A stretch of 64,000 nt of DNA from DASVTR01 sp036382855. GTDB taxonomy: Bacteria > Acidobacteriota > Blastocatellia > Pyrinomonadales > Pyrinomonadaceae. Of this stretch, positions 50,317-58,758 are shown in pieces. Positions within the stretch are counted from its first letter, which is position 1. Each line of letters starts with the position of its first letter. The stretch lies in NCBI GenBank assembly GCA_036382855.1, contig DASVPO010000013.1, positions 124,001 through 188,000 on the forward strand, read 5' to 3'. The notes under the pieces are model-generated. The model worked only from the letters and a program-made list of their open reading frames with translations. It was not told where the DNA came from and did no database searches. The position numbers and the translations under genes were made by a program.

Positions 50317-50345
50317 AGTATAAGGAGCGTGGTGCGCGGTGTCAA
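50317..50345 (-). promoter_or_regulatory. Near-consensus promoter of tRNA-Phe
   Basis: On the minus strand TTGACA (50340-50345), a 17-bp spacer, TATACT (50317-50322), about 30 bp before the tRNA. GC-rich bases follow the -10, as in stringently controlled promoters. Confidence 0.85.
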
Positions 50346-50393
50346 CCTAACGCAGGCGGCGATGAATTTTGTCGAATTAGTCACAAAAAAACG

Positions 50394-50421
50394 TTGACAG
50401 TTTAGACAAGAGGTGTATAAT
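50394..50421 (+). promoter_or_regulatory. Consensus sigma-70-type promoter for a non-coding RNA
   Basis: TTGACA (50394-50399), 16-bp spacer, TATAAT (50416-50421). Both hexamers are perfect. It diverges from the tRNA-Phe promoter with under 50 bp between the -35 elements. Confidence 0.85.
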
Positions 50422-50427
50422 GCGTCG

Positions 50428-50591
50428 CGTTGAGGATGTGGGTTGGCAAGCCCAAACGTCAGCCGGTCGCAAGACAGATCATCCAAGGCCCGAACATTGA
50501 TAGCACCCGCCCGTGCCAGCCCGGAAGCCGGAATCGCCCCCCGATAACGCTCCTCCTGGGCTGGCACAGCCATTTTCAGGCGCAAATTTTT
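50428..50591 (+). ncRNA. Candidate structured small RNA, about 164 nt, class not recognised
   Basis: Transcription from the consensus promoter would start near 50428. GCGTTGAGGATG (50427-50438) can pair with CATTTTCAGGCGC (50571-50583) with G-U pairs and one bulge, giving a closing stem. Inside are a small hairpin GGGTT-GGCA-AGCCC (50440-50453) and a 10-bp perfect hairpin GTGCCAGCCC (50513-50522) with GGGCTGGCAC (50558-50567). The closing stem is followed by AAATTTTT, a possible terminator. No credible protein frame is present. Size and setting fit a housekeeping RNA such as 6S RNA, but I cannot match the 6S bubble, SRP, tmRNA or RNase P motifs. Confidence 0.55.
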
Positions 50592-50716
50592 CAGAAATTT
50601 ATAGTGATTCACCGAACAGGCGGCGCGTGTGTCTGTTAATCCGTCGCTTGTCAGTCGGGTTTATTTGTGCTGCCTTGGGTCTGAAGTCTGAGAGGCTTGT
50701 GCTCTGCGTGTAGAGG

Positions 50717-50757
50717 GCAAAATAAAAGCGGCGAGCCGCCTCAATAAGCCCGCCGCT
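50717..50757 (-). terminator. Terminator after the deaminase gene
   Basis: AAGCGGCG (50725-50732) pairs with CGCCGCTT (50750-50757); on the minus strand TTTTATTTTGC follows. It lies about 150 bp past the stop of the deaminase gene and also shields the ncRNA unit. Confidence 0.7.
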
Positions 50758-50906
50758 TCCCACCATTCTGACGCACCGAAAGGATAAGATGCGTCTCCCA
50801 CGCGCCCGTCAATATATCACCGCGACACGGCCCTGACAATTAGAATTGAAAGGGCGGCAACCGCTCGTCAAAGAGAGGGTTAACGTGGAAAGAGAGCGGT
50901 GAGAAG

Positions 50907-52232
50907 TCAGATTCCGGCGCGTTGTGCCAGAGCTTGCGCCTGCGTGTTGGCTTCCTCTATGACTTCCCTTTCGTCCATCGTCAGGAGTTTGCGCTCACGC
51001 ATGACGAAGCGGCCATCAATGATGACGGTTTCAACGTCTGTCGCCTGCGCAGAGTAAACGATTGATGAAACGATGTCTGACGGACGCGGGCTGGAATGCA
51101 GACGATTGAGATTAACGATAACGACATCGGCGCGCTTTCCGATTTCGAGGCTGCCGATTTCTCCGTCCAGACCGAGAGCGCGTGCGCCGTCAATGGTCGC
51201 CATCCGCAGCACTCGCGGTGCGGGCAGGCTTTCCGGCCCGCCCGAAACCTTCTGGAGCAGCGCGGCCGTGCGCATCTCCGTAAACATGTCCAGACGATTG
51301 TTGCAGGGTGCGCCGTCTGCGCCGAGCGAAACGCTGATGCCCTCTTCCAGAAGCCGGCTGATGGGCGCAATGCCGGAAGAGAGCTTCAGATTCGACGAAG
51401 GACAATGAGCGACGTGCGTGCCCGTTTGCGCGAGCCGCTCGATTTCCGCGTCGTCTAAGTGAACGCAGTGTGCCAGCAGGACTTTCGGGCCGCTTAATCC
51501 GAGCGAGTCTAAGTAAGTGATGTTGCGCTGGCCCGTCTCGCGCTCGACCATCGCTATCTCGTCGCGATTTTCGGAGGCGTGCGTGTGCACCATCACGCCG
51601 CGCTCGCTGGCAAGACGCGCCACCTCCTTCAGCAGTTCGCGCGTGCAACTGACGGCGAAGCGGGGAGCGAAACAGTAGCTGATGCGACCTCCGGCGCGGC
51701 CGTGCCATTTTTCCAGCAGCGCGAGCGATTCACGTATGGACTGCGCCGTCTCCTCATGCAGGGCAGCGGGCACGTCAGCGCCCGCGTCCATCATGCACTT
51801 GCCGACCGTCGCGCGAAAGCCGGTCTCTTCGACAACGCGGAAGACCTCTTCCGTATGGTTGACCGTCTCCATCGTGAGAGCGCAGGTCGTTCCGCCTTTA
51901 ATCAGTTCGGCGATGCCGAGTCGCGCCGAAGCGCGTAAAGACTCTGGCGTGTGTGCGGCCTCCATCGGCCAGACGCGTTTTTTCAGCCAGTCAATTAAAG
52001 CTAGGTCGTCGGCCGCACCGCGAAAGAGCGTCTGGCAGAGATGTATGTGAGTCTGCACGAACCCAGGGAGCACTGCGCAGCCTCCGGCATCAATCACAAC
52101 GTCGGCCACAGCGCGCGTCTCTCCGATGCTGCTGATGCGGCCGTTGCTGATTAAGAGATTACCTTTGAAGACGCTTCCGCCTGCGTCCATCAGGAGCAAC
52201 GTGCCATTCTTGATGAGAATAGTTTCCTGCAT
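50907..52232 (-). CDS. 5'-deoxyadenosine / S-adenosylhomocysteine-type deaminase (amidohydrolase)
   Basis: The product has 441 residues from ATG 52232 (MQETILIKNGT); the frame is open further up but that part is heptamer repeat. Amidohydrolase metal sites: His62 and His64 in THIHLCQ, VHTHASENRDE, LLAHCVHL and GADGAPCNNRLDMFTEMR with the metal Asp. GFVQTHIHLCQTLFRGAADDL and HTEEVFRV are typical of the branch that deaminates 5'-deoxyadenosine, SAH or MTA; guanine deaminases and Atz/Trz hydrolases are relatives. It may recycle the 5'-deoxyadenosine left by radical SAM enzymes such as the one in this window (inference). Cytoplasmic. Confidence 0.85.
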   Translation of the reverse strand: MQETILIKNGTLLLMDAGGSVFKGNLLISNGRISSIGETRAVADVVIDAGGCAVLPGFVQTHIHLCQTLFRGAADDLALIDWLKKRVWPMEAAHTPESLRASARLGIAELIKGGTTCALTMETVNHTEEVFRVVEETGFRATVGKCMMDAGADVPAALHEETAQSIRESLALLEKWHGRAGGRISYCFAPRFAVSCTRELLKEVARLASERGVMVHTHASENRDEIAMVERETGQRNITYLDSLGLSGPKVLLAHCVHLDDAEIERLAQTGTHVAHCPSSNLKLSSGIAPISRLLEEGISVSLGADGAPCNNRLDMFTEMRTAALLQKVSGGPESLPAPRVLRMATIDGARALGLDGEIGSLEIGKRADVVIVNLNRLHSSPRPSDIVSSIVYSAQATDVETVIIDGRFVMRERKLLTMDEREVIEEANTQAQALAQRAGI

Positions 52233-52286
52233 CGTGTAAGTTTCGGAAAAGTTAACGCGCGCCGTGCGGAATATACGAGTAAAGAC

Positions 52287-52358
52287 AGTCCAAAGTCCAA
52301 CGTCCAATGTCCAAAGTCTAAGAGCGGTCTAGACTTTGGACATTGGACGTTGGACTTT
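52287..52358. repeat. Heptamer inverted repeat, GTCCAAN family
   Basis: Left arm 52287-52320 is GTCCAAA GTCCAAC GTCCAAT GTCCAAA GTC; right arm 52330-52358 is a perfect 29-base reverse complement of 52292-52320, loop of 9 nt. It stands between recA (stop 52379) and the deaminase start. Confidence 0.95.
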
Positions 52359-52378
52359 CTACTGCTGATGCCTGTGAC

Positions 52379-53482
52379 TTACTTCCCGGCTTTGCGTCCA
52401 GTGCCGGTGGAGGCAGCGGCGCTGTCAGCCGTCTCTTCGGTCGCGGCTGCGGCCTCAGTTTCGCTCGGAGCAAGAATGCCGAGCGCGACGCGCACTTCCG
52501 TTTCGACGCGCTGCAACAACTCAGGATTATCCCTCAGCGTTTGCTTCGCGTTTTCGCGGCCCTGTCCGAGACGCTCGCCCCTGTAAGAGAACCAAGCGCC
52601 GCTCTTCTCGACGACCTTGTTTGCCACGCCGAGGTCAATCACATCGCCCTCGCGCGAGATGCCTTCGCCGTAAACGATGTCAAACTCGCACTCGCGAAAC
52701 GGCGGCGCGACCTTGTTCTTCACGACCTTGACCTTCGTGCGGTTGCCGACAAAACGGTCGCCGTCCTTGATTGCGCCGATACGACGGATGTCAAGACGCA
52801 GGCTGGAATAAAACTTCAAGGCGCGGCCGCCCGTCGTCGTCTCCGGCGAGCCGAACATGACGCCGATTTTCTCGCGTATCTGGTTGATGAAAATAAAGCA
52901 GGTGTTTGAAGAGGAGACAATGGCCGTCAGCTTCCTGAGCGCCTGCGACATCAATCGCGCCTGCAAGCCGGGAAGGCTGTCGCCCATCTCGCCGTCCAAC
53001 TCCGCGCGCGGCACGAGCGCCGCAACAGAGTCAACGACAATCACGTCAACGCCGTTTGAGCGCACGAGGGCTTCGGCAATCTCCAGCGCCTGCTCGCCGG
53101 AATCCGGCTGTGAAATCAGAAGCTGGTCAATATCAACGCCGAGCTTTCCGGCATACTCCGCGTCCATGGCGTGTTCCGCGTCAATGTAGGCCGCAACGCC
53201 TCCGGCCTTCTGTGCTTCTGCAACGATGTGCAGCGCCAGAGTGGTCTTGCCGGAGCTTTCCGGCCCGTAAATCTCCACGACGCGACCGCGCGGCACGCCG
53301 CCGACGCCGATGGCCGCATCCAGACTCAAAGAGGTGGTCGAGATGGCCGCGATGTCCGCGACCTCCCGCTCACCCAAACGCATGATTGAACCCTTACCAA
53401 ATTTCTTTTCAATATTCAGGAGCGCCGCCTCGACGGCTTTGCCGCGATCCGCGCCCATTCTATCTTCAGCCATTACAAACAT
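52379..53482 (-). CDS. recA: Recombinase RecA
   Basis: The 367-residue product has the P-loop GPESSGKTTLAL, Walker B VIVVDSVAALVP, and loop L2 NQIREKIGVMFGSPETTTGGRALKFYSS; the N-terminal LNIEKKFGKGSIMRLGE is characteristic. It forms filaments on single-stranded DNA for strand exchange and LexA cleavage. The C-terminus (about 335-367) is Ala/Glu/Thr-rich and longer than in enterics. The start at 53482 has AAGGAA 12 bases upstream; ATG at 53473 is the alternative. It heads a unit with the deaminase gene, separated by an inverted repeat. Confidence 0.98.
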   Translation of the reverse strand: MFVMAEDRMGADRGKAVEAALLNIEKKFGKGSIMRLGEREVADIAAISTTSLSLDAAIGVGGVPRGRVVEIYGPESSGKTTLALHIVAEAQKAGGVAAYIDAEHAMDAEYAGKLGVDIDQLLISQPDSGEQALEIAEALVRSNGVDVIVVDSVAALVPRAELDGEMGDSLPGLQARLMSQALRKLTAIVSSSNTCFIFINQIREKIGVMFGSPETTTGGRALKFYSSLRLDIRRIGAIKDGDRFVGNRTKVKVVKNKVAPPFRECEFDIVYGEGISREGDVIDLGVANKVVEKSGAWFSYRGERLGQGRENAKQTLRDNPELLQRVETEVRVALGILAPSETEAAAATEETADSAAASTGTGRKAGK

Positions 53483-53562
53483 CTCTTTCTACCGTTCCTT
53501 TTCTTCACGTCGTGTAATAAAAAAGCGTCTCCGCTCTTAGCAGTGCCGCCGAAACGACTCGG

Positions 53563-53600
53563 AGTATAACACACTCAACGCAAGAATGGAACAGTGTTTC
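53563..53600 (-). promoter_or_regulatory. Candidate recA promoter with SOS-box-like palindrome
   Basis: On the minus strand an extended -10, TGT-TATACT (-10 at 53563-53568), about 80 bp before the recA ATG. GAAACACTGTTC (53589-53600), one base from the GAAC-N4-GTTC form of LexA box, overlaps where the -35 would be. Suggests SOS control of recA. Confidence 0.4.
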
Positions 53601-53756
53601 ACATATGCAACAAACTTTTTTTTCGCCACGGAAACCCTGATGGAGTTTCGCGCCCTAAGCACTTAAAACCCGACTTGTTTCGCACCGCATTAGATGCATG
53701 AGGCATGCGCTTGAGGGGTATAACATGGCGGCTATTGTCCCGGCAAGCACCTTTTT

Positions 53757-54080
53757 TTACAAAAATTCCTGCAATTTTCGCCCCGTGCGCTGCTCAAGCT
53801 GCTCTCTGAGAGAGGGCACACCGCCCGCCGCCTCGTCGCGCGTCACGCGTTCGACGCGCCACATCGGAAAGAACATATCAGAAGGCCCCATAAACGGTTC
53901 ATCGTGGGCCACGGCCTGCACCCAATCATCGAAAGCGTTGAGGTCAAGACCACGTAAGAATACGCCAGCGGAACTGATGCGGTCGAGCACGCCCCAGCAC
54001 TTTTCCCGTGGGCTGTGCAGGACGACGACGACAGCCTCGCCCTCGCCAATTCCGCGATTGCTCGTTTCACCGTTTTCCAC
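53757..54080 (-). CDS. Small soluble protein of unknown function after trpA
   Basis: The 107-residue product has no signal or membrane segment. EAVVVVLHSPREKCWGVLDRISSAGVFLRGLDLNAFDDWVQAV, shown here as VVVVLHSPREKCWGVLD and SSAGVFLRGLDL, then DMFFPMWRVERVTRDEAAGGVPSLREQL at the end, looks like a small single-domain protein with an exposed strand (PMWRVERV). I recognise no family, though the balanced composition and the clear start support a real gene. It lies 33 bp past the trpA stop and may be the last gene of the trp transcript. Confidence 0.6.
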   Translation of the reverse strand: MENGETSNRGIGEGEAVVVVLHSPREKCWGVLDRISSAGVFLRGLDLNAFDDWVQAVAHDEPFMGPSDMFFPMWRVERVTRDEAAGGVPSLREQLEQRTGRKLQEFL

Positions 54081-54113
54081 TCGTCGAATAAACTCCTTCC
54101 CATCCCAAACTGC

Positions 54114-54908
54114 TCAAGTTTGCGCCGGCAATAATCCACGCGCGAATTCGCCAACGCGGCCTACAATATCCGGCGCATCTCTAAGCCTTTCAATCTCCGC
54201 GACAATCGCTGAGCCGACAACAGCCGCGTCTGCATAACGCCAAACGTCCGCGACCTGCCCGGCGTTTGAGATACCGAAGCCGACGGCGACCGGCAAAGAC
54301 GAAACCTTGCGCACGCGCGCCACGAGCCGTTCAGCATCGCTCGTCATCTCTGCGCGCGCGCCCGTCACGCCCGCGCGCGAGACGGCGTAGATGAAGCCGC
54401 TCGCCCGTTCGGCCACCAAGGACAGGCGCTCGTCCGTCGAAGTCGGCGCGACCAGAAAGATTAAGTCCAGATTGTGAGCTTTGAGCGTGGCGTTGAACGC
54501 TTCCGCTTCCTCCGGCACAAGGTCTGTCACCAGCACACCGTCAACGCCCGCCGCGCGTGCCTCCCGGCTCAAACGCTCCGCACCGTATTGCAGCAGCGGA
54601 TTAAAATAACTGAAGAGAACAACCGGCACATCCATCTCATGTTGTGCCTGCGCCGTCATCTCCAGAATCTCCGCGATGCCGAAATCGTGTCGCAGTGCAC
54701 GCTCCGAGGCGCGTTGAATCACGGGGCCGTCGGCCATGGGGTCGCTGAAGGGCACGCCCAGTTCGATAATAGTCGCGCCCGCTCTTGCCAGTTCAATCAA
54801 CAACGCGCGCGTCGTCGTCAGGTCAGGGTCGCCCGCAGTGATGAACGGTATAAAGCCGCCGCGCCCGTCCCTTTTCAAACGTTCAAACGCTGCCGCGATG
54901 CGACTCAC
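54114..54908 (-). CDS. trpA: Tryptophan synthase alpha subunit
   Basis: The 264-residue product is a TIM barrel that splits indole-3-glycerol phosphate to indole and glyceraldehyde 3-phosphate. Catalytic Glu in TIIELGVPFSDPMADGPVIQ, catalytic Asp in DGVLVTDLVPEEA, phosphate-binding GFGISNAGQV. It starts with GTG at 54906-54908, overlapping the trpB stop as GTGA, so translation is coupled and the two subunits are made together. Confidence 0.97.
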   Translation of the reverse strand: MSRIAAAFERLKRDGRGGFIPFITAGDPDLTTTRALLIELARAGATIIELGVPFSDPMADGPVIQRASERALRHDFGIAEILEMTAQAQHEMDVPVVLFSYFNPLLQYGAERLSREARAAGVDGVLVTDLVPEEAEAFNATLKAHNLDLIFLVAPTSTDERLSLVAERASGFIYAVSRAGVTGARAEMTSDAERLVARVRKVSSLPVAVGFGISNAGQVADVWRYADAAVVGSAIVAEIERLRDAPDIVGRVGEFARGLLPAQT

Positions 54909-56158
54909 AACGCGACCTCGCTGAGCGCACCGCCAACCCCATCAGCATCCCTCTCATCCATCGCTTCAGCCACCGTATTTACATCCTTATCGCCGCGCCC
55001 CGAAAGATTAACGAGGAGTATTTGCTTTGAATCCATCGTGGCGGCGATTTTCAGTGTGTGCGCGATGGCGTGGGAAGATTCGAGCGCGGGGATAATGCCT
55101 TCGCGCTCTGAGAGTGCCTGAAAAGCGGCGAGCGCTTCTGCGTCCGAAGCTGAAACATATTCGACGCGCCCGGTGTCGTGCAGGTACGCGTGCTCCGGGC
55201 CGATGGAAGGATAATCGAGCCCTGCGGAGACGGAATGCGTTGAGGCTATCTGCCCGCGCTCGTCTTGCAGCACGTAACTCATAGTCCCTTGCAGGACGCC
55301 GGGGCGTCCGCCGCCCTTTGTGTTGAAGCGCGCAGCGTGTTGGCCCAAACGGTCGCCGCTCCCGCCCGCTTCGACGCCAATCATCCGCACGCCCTCATCT
55401 TTCAGAAAAGGATGAAACAATCCGATGGAGTTTGAGCCGCCGCCGACGCAGGCTATCAACACGTCAGGCAAGCGTCCTTCCCTTTCAAGAATTTGCTGAC
55501 GCGCTTCACGCCCGATGACGCTCTGAAAGTCGCGCACCATCAGTGGGTACGGATGCGGCCCAAGCGCGCTGCCGAGCAGGTAGTAAGTGTCCGCTACGTT
55601 TGTCACCCAATCTCGCAGGGCTTCGTTAATCGCGTCTTTGAGCGTACGCGCACCGGCTTCAACCGCGCGCACTTCAGCGCCTAGAAGCTGCATCCTGAAG
55701 ACGTTCAGCTTTTGCCGCCGCATGTCTTCCGCGCCCATGTAGACGACGCAACTCAAGCCGAAGAGCGCGCAGACCGTGGCGGTTGCAACGCCGTGCTGGC
55801 CCGCACCCGTCTCCGCGATGATGCGCCGTTTCCCCATGCGCCGCGCCAGCAAGACCTGCCCGAGCGCGTTGTTAATCTTGTGAGAGCCTGTGTGCGAGAG
55901 GTCTTCGCGCTTGAGGTAGATGCGCGCGCCGCCGGAGGATGCAGTCAGGCGCGCGGCATGAAAGAGAGGCGTCGGCCGCCCTGAATAATCGCGCAGGAGA
56001 GATTCAAACTCCGTTTGAAAATGGTTGTCGTGGCGCGCAGCTTCGTAGGCGGCCGTCAACTCTTCGAGCGGAGCCATCAACGTTTCGGGCACGAAGCGAC
56101 CGCCGTACGGCCCCCAGTGCCCGCGCGCATCCGGCTGTGTGCTGGCCGCTTTCGTCAT
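54905..56158 (-). CDS. trpB: Tryptophan synthase beta subunit
   Basis: The 417-residue product is a PLP enzyme that joins indole and serine. PLP lysine Lys94 in LSHTGSHKINNALGQ, serine-binding GAGQHGVATATV, phosphate-binding GGGSNSIGLFHPF. N-terminal GHWGPYGGRFVPETLMAPL is the standard start. This is the classical TrpB1 type. Upstream is a gene for a secreted unknown protein, which separates trpB from trpF, an unusual interruption. Confidence 0.98.
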   Translation of the reverse strand: MTKAASTQPDARGHWGPYGGRFVPETLMAPLEELTAAYEAARHDNHFQTEFESLLRDYSGRPTPLFHAARLTASSGGARIYLKREDLSHTGSHKINNALGQVLLARRMGKRRIIAETGAGQHGVATATVCALFGLSCVVYMGAEDMRRQKLNVFRMQLLGAEVRAVEAGARTLKDAINEALRDWVTNVADTYYLLGSALGPHPYPLMVRDFQSVIGREARQQILEREGRLPDVLIACVGGGSNSIGLFHPFLKDEGVRMIGVEAGGSGDRLGQHAARFNTKGGGRPGVLQGTMSYVLQDERGQIASTHSVSAGLDYPSIGPEHAYLHDTGRVEYVSASDAEALAAFQALSEREGIIPALESSHAIAHTLKIAATMDSKQILLVNLSGRGDKDVNTVAEAMDERDADGVGGALSEVAL

Positions 56159-56216
56159 CTCAACACTTCTCGCCTGATGATTAACTCAAACTTCCGTAGT
56201 GCGTCTCATTCGTGCG

Positions 56217-56765
56217 TCAGTATCCGGCTAACTCTTCGTCGTTTTCGGGGATGACGCGACGGCCCGGTTGATGTACGACGATGGCATAGGGCTTAAAGTC
56301 GTTAGTGTCGGAAGAGAGCGCGACAAACTCGAAACTGATTCCCTCGCGTATGGCATCGTGGTATTCAATAAAACCGCCGCCGCTGCCGTGAACGAAGTGG
56401 CGAGTCGTGCGCAGCCGCTTGTAGCTACGGCGCACGTCGGCAAGGCTGCTGGCGGTCGTCAAGCCTCCGGGAGTGGAAAAGCTCTGCGACGTGATTTTTA
56501 TCTGGACCACTTTTCCTGCGCGGTAGACGATGCGGACATCGTTGCCTGTATTGGCTGCCCAATATTCTCCCGTCAGGCGACCGCTCATGCGGTATGACCC
56601 ACCCGGTTTGCCCAGAGCATCGTGCACACTCCGGCGACTCATCCCGAGTTCGATTTTGCCGATGCCGCGTCCGGGCTTAATCACAAAGTCCTGCGCGGAG
56701 GCAGCCAGCGCCGCTAGTGTCACCAAACAGCCTACGATGATGAGACGCAGTGTGGCTTTCAACAT
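56217..56765 (-). CDS. Secreted protein of unknown function within the trp cluster
   Basis: The product has 182 residues from ATG 56765 (a further ATG at 56783 adds six residues). Signal peptide about 1-25 (LRLIIVGCLVTLAALAASA). The mature domain begins DFVIKPGRGIGKIELGMSRRSVHDALGKP, followed by YRAGKVVQIKITSQSFSTPGG; the 'G.G...I.LGMS...V...LG.P' pattern is common to exported proteins built of a short repeat and resembles the beta-lactamase-inhibitor-like or SmpA/OmlA-like fold. No catalytic motif. It lies between the GGDEF gene and trpB, all on the minus strand. Confidence 0.7.
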   Translation of the reverse strand: MLKATLRLIIVGCLVTLAALAASAQDFVIKPGRGIGKIELGMSRRSVHDALGKPGGSYRMSGRLTGEYWAANTGNDVRIVYRAGKVVQIKITSQSFSTPGGLTTASSLADVRRSYKRLRTTRHFVHGSGGGFIEYHDAIREGISFEFVALSSDTNDFKPYAIVVHQPGRRVIPENDEELAGY

Positions 56766-56914
56766 TATCCTTCTCTCCGTCAATCAAGTCTCTTCTTACG
56801 AAAAAGACTCTCTACGAAAAAAATTTTGCTCCGGCCAACTACATATAAACCCTTCACGCCGCAAAACCAAGTGCGCGCTTTCAATCTCAGTCGCGCACGC
56901 TCCGGCGTTTATGC

Positions 56915-57841
56915 TTAGAGAATGGGAGCGACGGCCGTTCGATTACGGCCATCGCTTTTCGCGCGATAGAGCGCGGCGTCGCTGGCGGCGTAGAGAGCGC
57001 GTTCGGAAGTGGCGTGGGCCGGGCAGGCGGCGACGCCGAGGCTGACTGTCACCGTCCCGATGCCTTCTATATGTTCCGCAGAGACATCGTGGCGCAAGCG
57101 TTCGGCGGCGGCGATAGCTTTTGCATCGTCAACGCCCGCCAGCAGCAACGCAAACTCTTCGCCGCCGAGCCGTGCCGTCGTATCGTTGTCGCGCGAGAGG
57201 TCTTTGAGTGCGGTTGCAATATGGAGGATGACAATATCGCCCGCCGAATGTCCGTGAGTGTCGTTAATGCGCTTCATGTAATCAATGTCAAGCATCAGCA
57301 GCGCACACGGCACTCCGTAACGACGCCAACGCTCAAGCTCCTGGCCGAGCGCCGTGCGGAAATAACGACGGTTGGCAAGGCCGGTCAAATAGTCGCGTTC
57401 GGCTTCGGCGCGCAAGCGGTCCATCGTCAGCCTAAGTTTAATCAACTGCGCTGCACGCGCCAGCAAGAGCGGCAATTCCGAAGGGACTTGAAAATAATCG
57501 AAAGCCCCTGCCTTAAGCGACGATGCGCGCTGCTCAAGCGTGGCGGCCGCGCCTCCGACCAGCACGAGCGGCGGCCCTTCCTGCATACGCGACAGCATAC
57601 GCGTCAACTCTTCAGCCGTAATCCCCTTCAGATTAACGTCTGCGATAATGATGTGGGGGCGACTCTGGCGCAGTGCGACGACGGCCGCAGCGCCACCTGC
57701 AACGCCGACCACGACGAAGCCTGCATCTTCCAGCAACCTGCCGTAGGCAGCAATCAGGGGTTCGTCCGTCACGAGCAGAACACGGCCCTGATCGCGCGCA
57801 CGCGTCTGGTCTTTTGATGTAGCTTGCGCTGGAGCGCTCAT
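56915..57841 (-). CDS. Response regulator with GGDEF domain (diguanylate cyclase)
   Basis: In this 308-residue product, residues about 19-140 are a receiver domain with phosphorylatable Asp68 (IIIADVNLKG); the acid pair near the N-terminus is reduced to LLVTDEP, so one of the two usual acids may be absent. Residues about 150-305 are a GGDEF domain with GGEEF (226-230) and an RxxD inhibitory site five residues before it (RDND), so it should make c-di-GMP and be product-inhibited. It lies between trpF and the secreted unknown gene, in trp orientation. TTGACG-17-TTATCC about 120 bp upstream may be its own promoter. Confidence 0.92.
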   Translation of the reverse strand: MSAPAQATSKDQTRARDQGRVLLVTDEPLIAAYGRLLEDAGFVVVGVAGGAAAVVALRQSRPHIIIADVNLKGITAEELTRMLSRMQEGPPLVLVGGAAATLEQRASSLKAGAFDYFQVPSELPLLLARAAQLIKLRLTMDRLRAEAERDYLTGLANRRYFRTALGQELERWRRYGVPCALLMLDIDYMKRINDTHGHSAGDIVILHIATALKDLSRDNDTTARLGGEEFALLLAGVDDAKAIAAAERLRHDVSAEHIEGIGTVTVSLGVAACPAHATSERALYAASDAALYRAKSDGRNRTAVAPIL

Positions 57842-58123
57842 AAAAGCACCATCTTTTTAGTTGATGATTTTGATTACGGGCCAGTGGACGCTTGAGAGGG
57901 TTTTCTGATGAAGGGGCACAGGCTGAGTCTTCCGCTGGCGCTCGCTCTTTGACCACCGTTGCAGGATAACCGATGAGGGCCGAGCGGCGTCAAGTTTTAA
58001 ATTACACGCGAAGCACGCTTAACGACGAAACGAGCGACTGAAGCTGGACCGGCCGGATGCTCGATTAGTCCTGTTCAGTCTCTAACCGAACATCCAAACT
58101 GCGACAGACGAGAGCGTCCCTGT
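57842..58123. other. Intergenic region upstream of the GGDEF gene (282 bp)
   Basis: No gene visible. A minus-strand TTGACG followed at 17 bp by TTATCC (around 57970-57998) could be an internal promoter that separates the GGDEF-trpB-trpA part from trpE-F. I found no clear riboswitch. Confidence 0.4.
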
Positions 58124-58747
58124 TCATCGTTTCTCTTTCGCCGCCCTGATAAAGGCTCGCACGCGCAGAGCGTCTTTGCGGCCCGGCGCACATTCCACGC
58201 CGCTGCACGCATCAACCGCGTAAGGGCTGGCGACGGCAATCGCCTGCGCAATATTCTCGACCGTCAACCCGCCCGCCAGAAAAAGTTTCGGCACTAACTG
58301 AGCGGTGCGCCGCGCCAGTTGCCAGTCAAAGACGCGGCCCGTCCCGCCGCGCGCGTGCGGGTCGAAGGCATCAAGCAGAATCGCATCGGCACTGTAATCA
58401 AGCGCACTTTCAGGCACAAAGTCTGCGCCCACCCGCAGAGCCTTGATGAGAAAGCGACTTTTCAGCGCATCACAGTAAGCGGGCGATTCGTCCCCGTGCA
58501 ACTGCACCGCGCCAACTCCCGCTTCCTCCGCCATGCGCCCGACATCTTCAGGCCCGCTCTCGTTAACAAAGACGCCGACGGTCAGAACTCCCTCCGGCAA
58601 CTTCTCGATAATGCTACGCGCCGCAGATGTATTGATGAAACGAGAACTACCCGCGTAGAAATTGAAGCCGAGCGCGTCCGCCCCGGCATCAACAGCCGCC
58701 AGCGCATCCTCCACATTCGTAATGCCGCAGATTTTAACGAACACCAT
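58124..58747 (-). CDS. trpF: Phosphoribosylanthranilate isomerase
   Basis: The 207-residue product has VKICGITNVEDALAAVDAGADALGFNF at the N-terminus with catalytic Cys in KICGIT, QLHGDESPAYC, the catalytic Asp in LLDAFDPHARGGTGRVFDW, and phosphate-binding LAGGLTVENI and SPYAVDACSGVE. It turns phosphoribosylanthranilate to CdRP before TrpC. Single-function enzyme, separate from trpC, not fused. The upstream 115-bp gap to trpC is taken up by a GGTAAAA-type inverted repeat. Confidence 0.97.
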   Translation of the reverse strand: MVFVKICGITNVEDALAAVDAGADALGFNFYAGSSRFINTSAARSIIEKLPEGVLTVGVFVNESGPEDVGRMAEEAGVGAVQLHGDESPAYCDALKSRFLIKALRVGADFVPESALDYSADAILLDAFDPHARGGTGRVFDWQLARRTAQLVPKLFLAGGLTVENIAQAIAVASPYAVDACSGVECAPGRKDALRVRAFIRAAKEKR

Positions 58748-58758
58748 AAAGGATTATT

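Noticed and set aside
50428..50591. SRP RNA, tmRNA or RNase P RNA at the RNA candidate
   Set aside because: I looked for the SRP GGAAG apical motif, the tmRNA tRNA-like ends and the RNase P P4 sequence; none is present. 6S RNA could not be excluded or shown.
52233..52307. Upstream extension of the deaminase gene (25 codons)
   Set aside because: Its first codons lie in the GTCCAAN heptamer repeat; the family's N-terminus matches from MQETILIK.
53698..54237. 180-codon plus-strand frame opposite the small gene and trpA
   Set aside because: It is the antisense of two well-supported minus genes and is Ser/Thr/Arg-rich without motifs.
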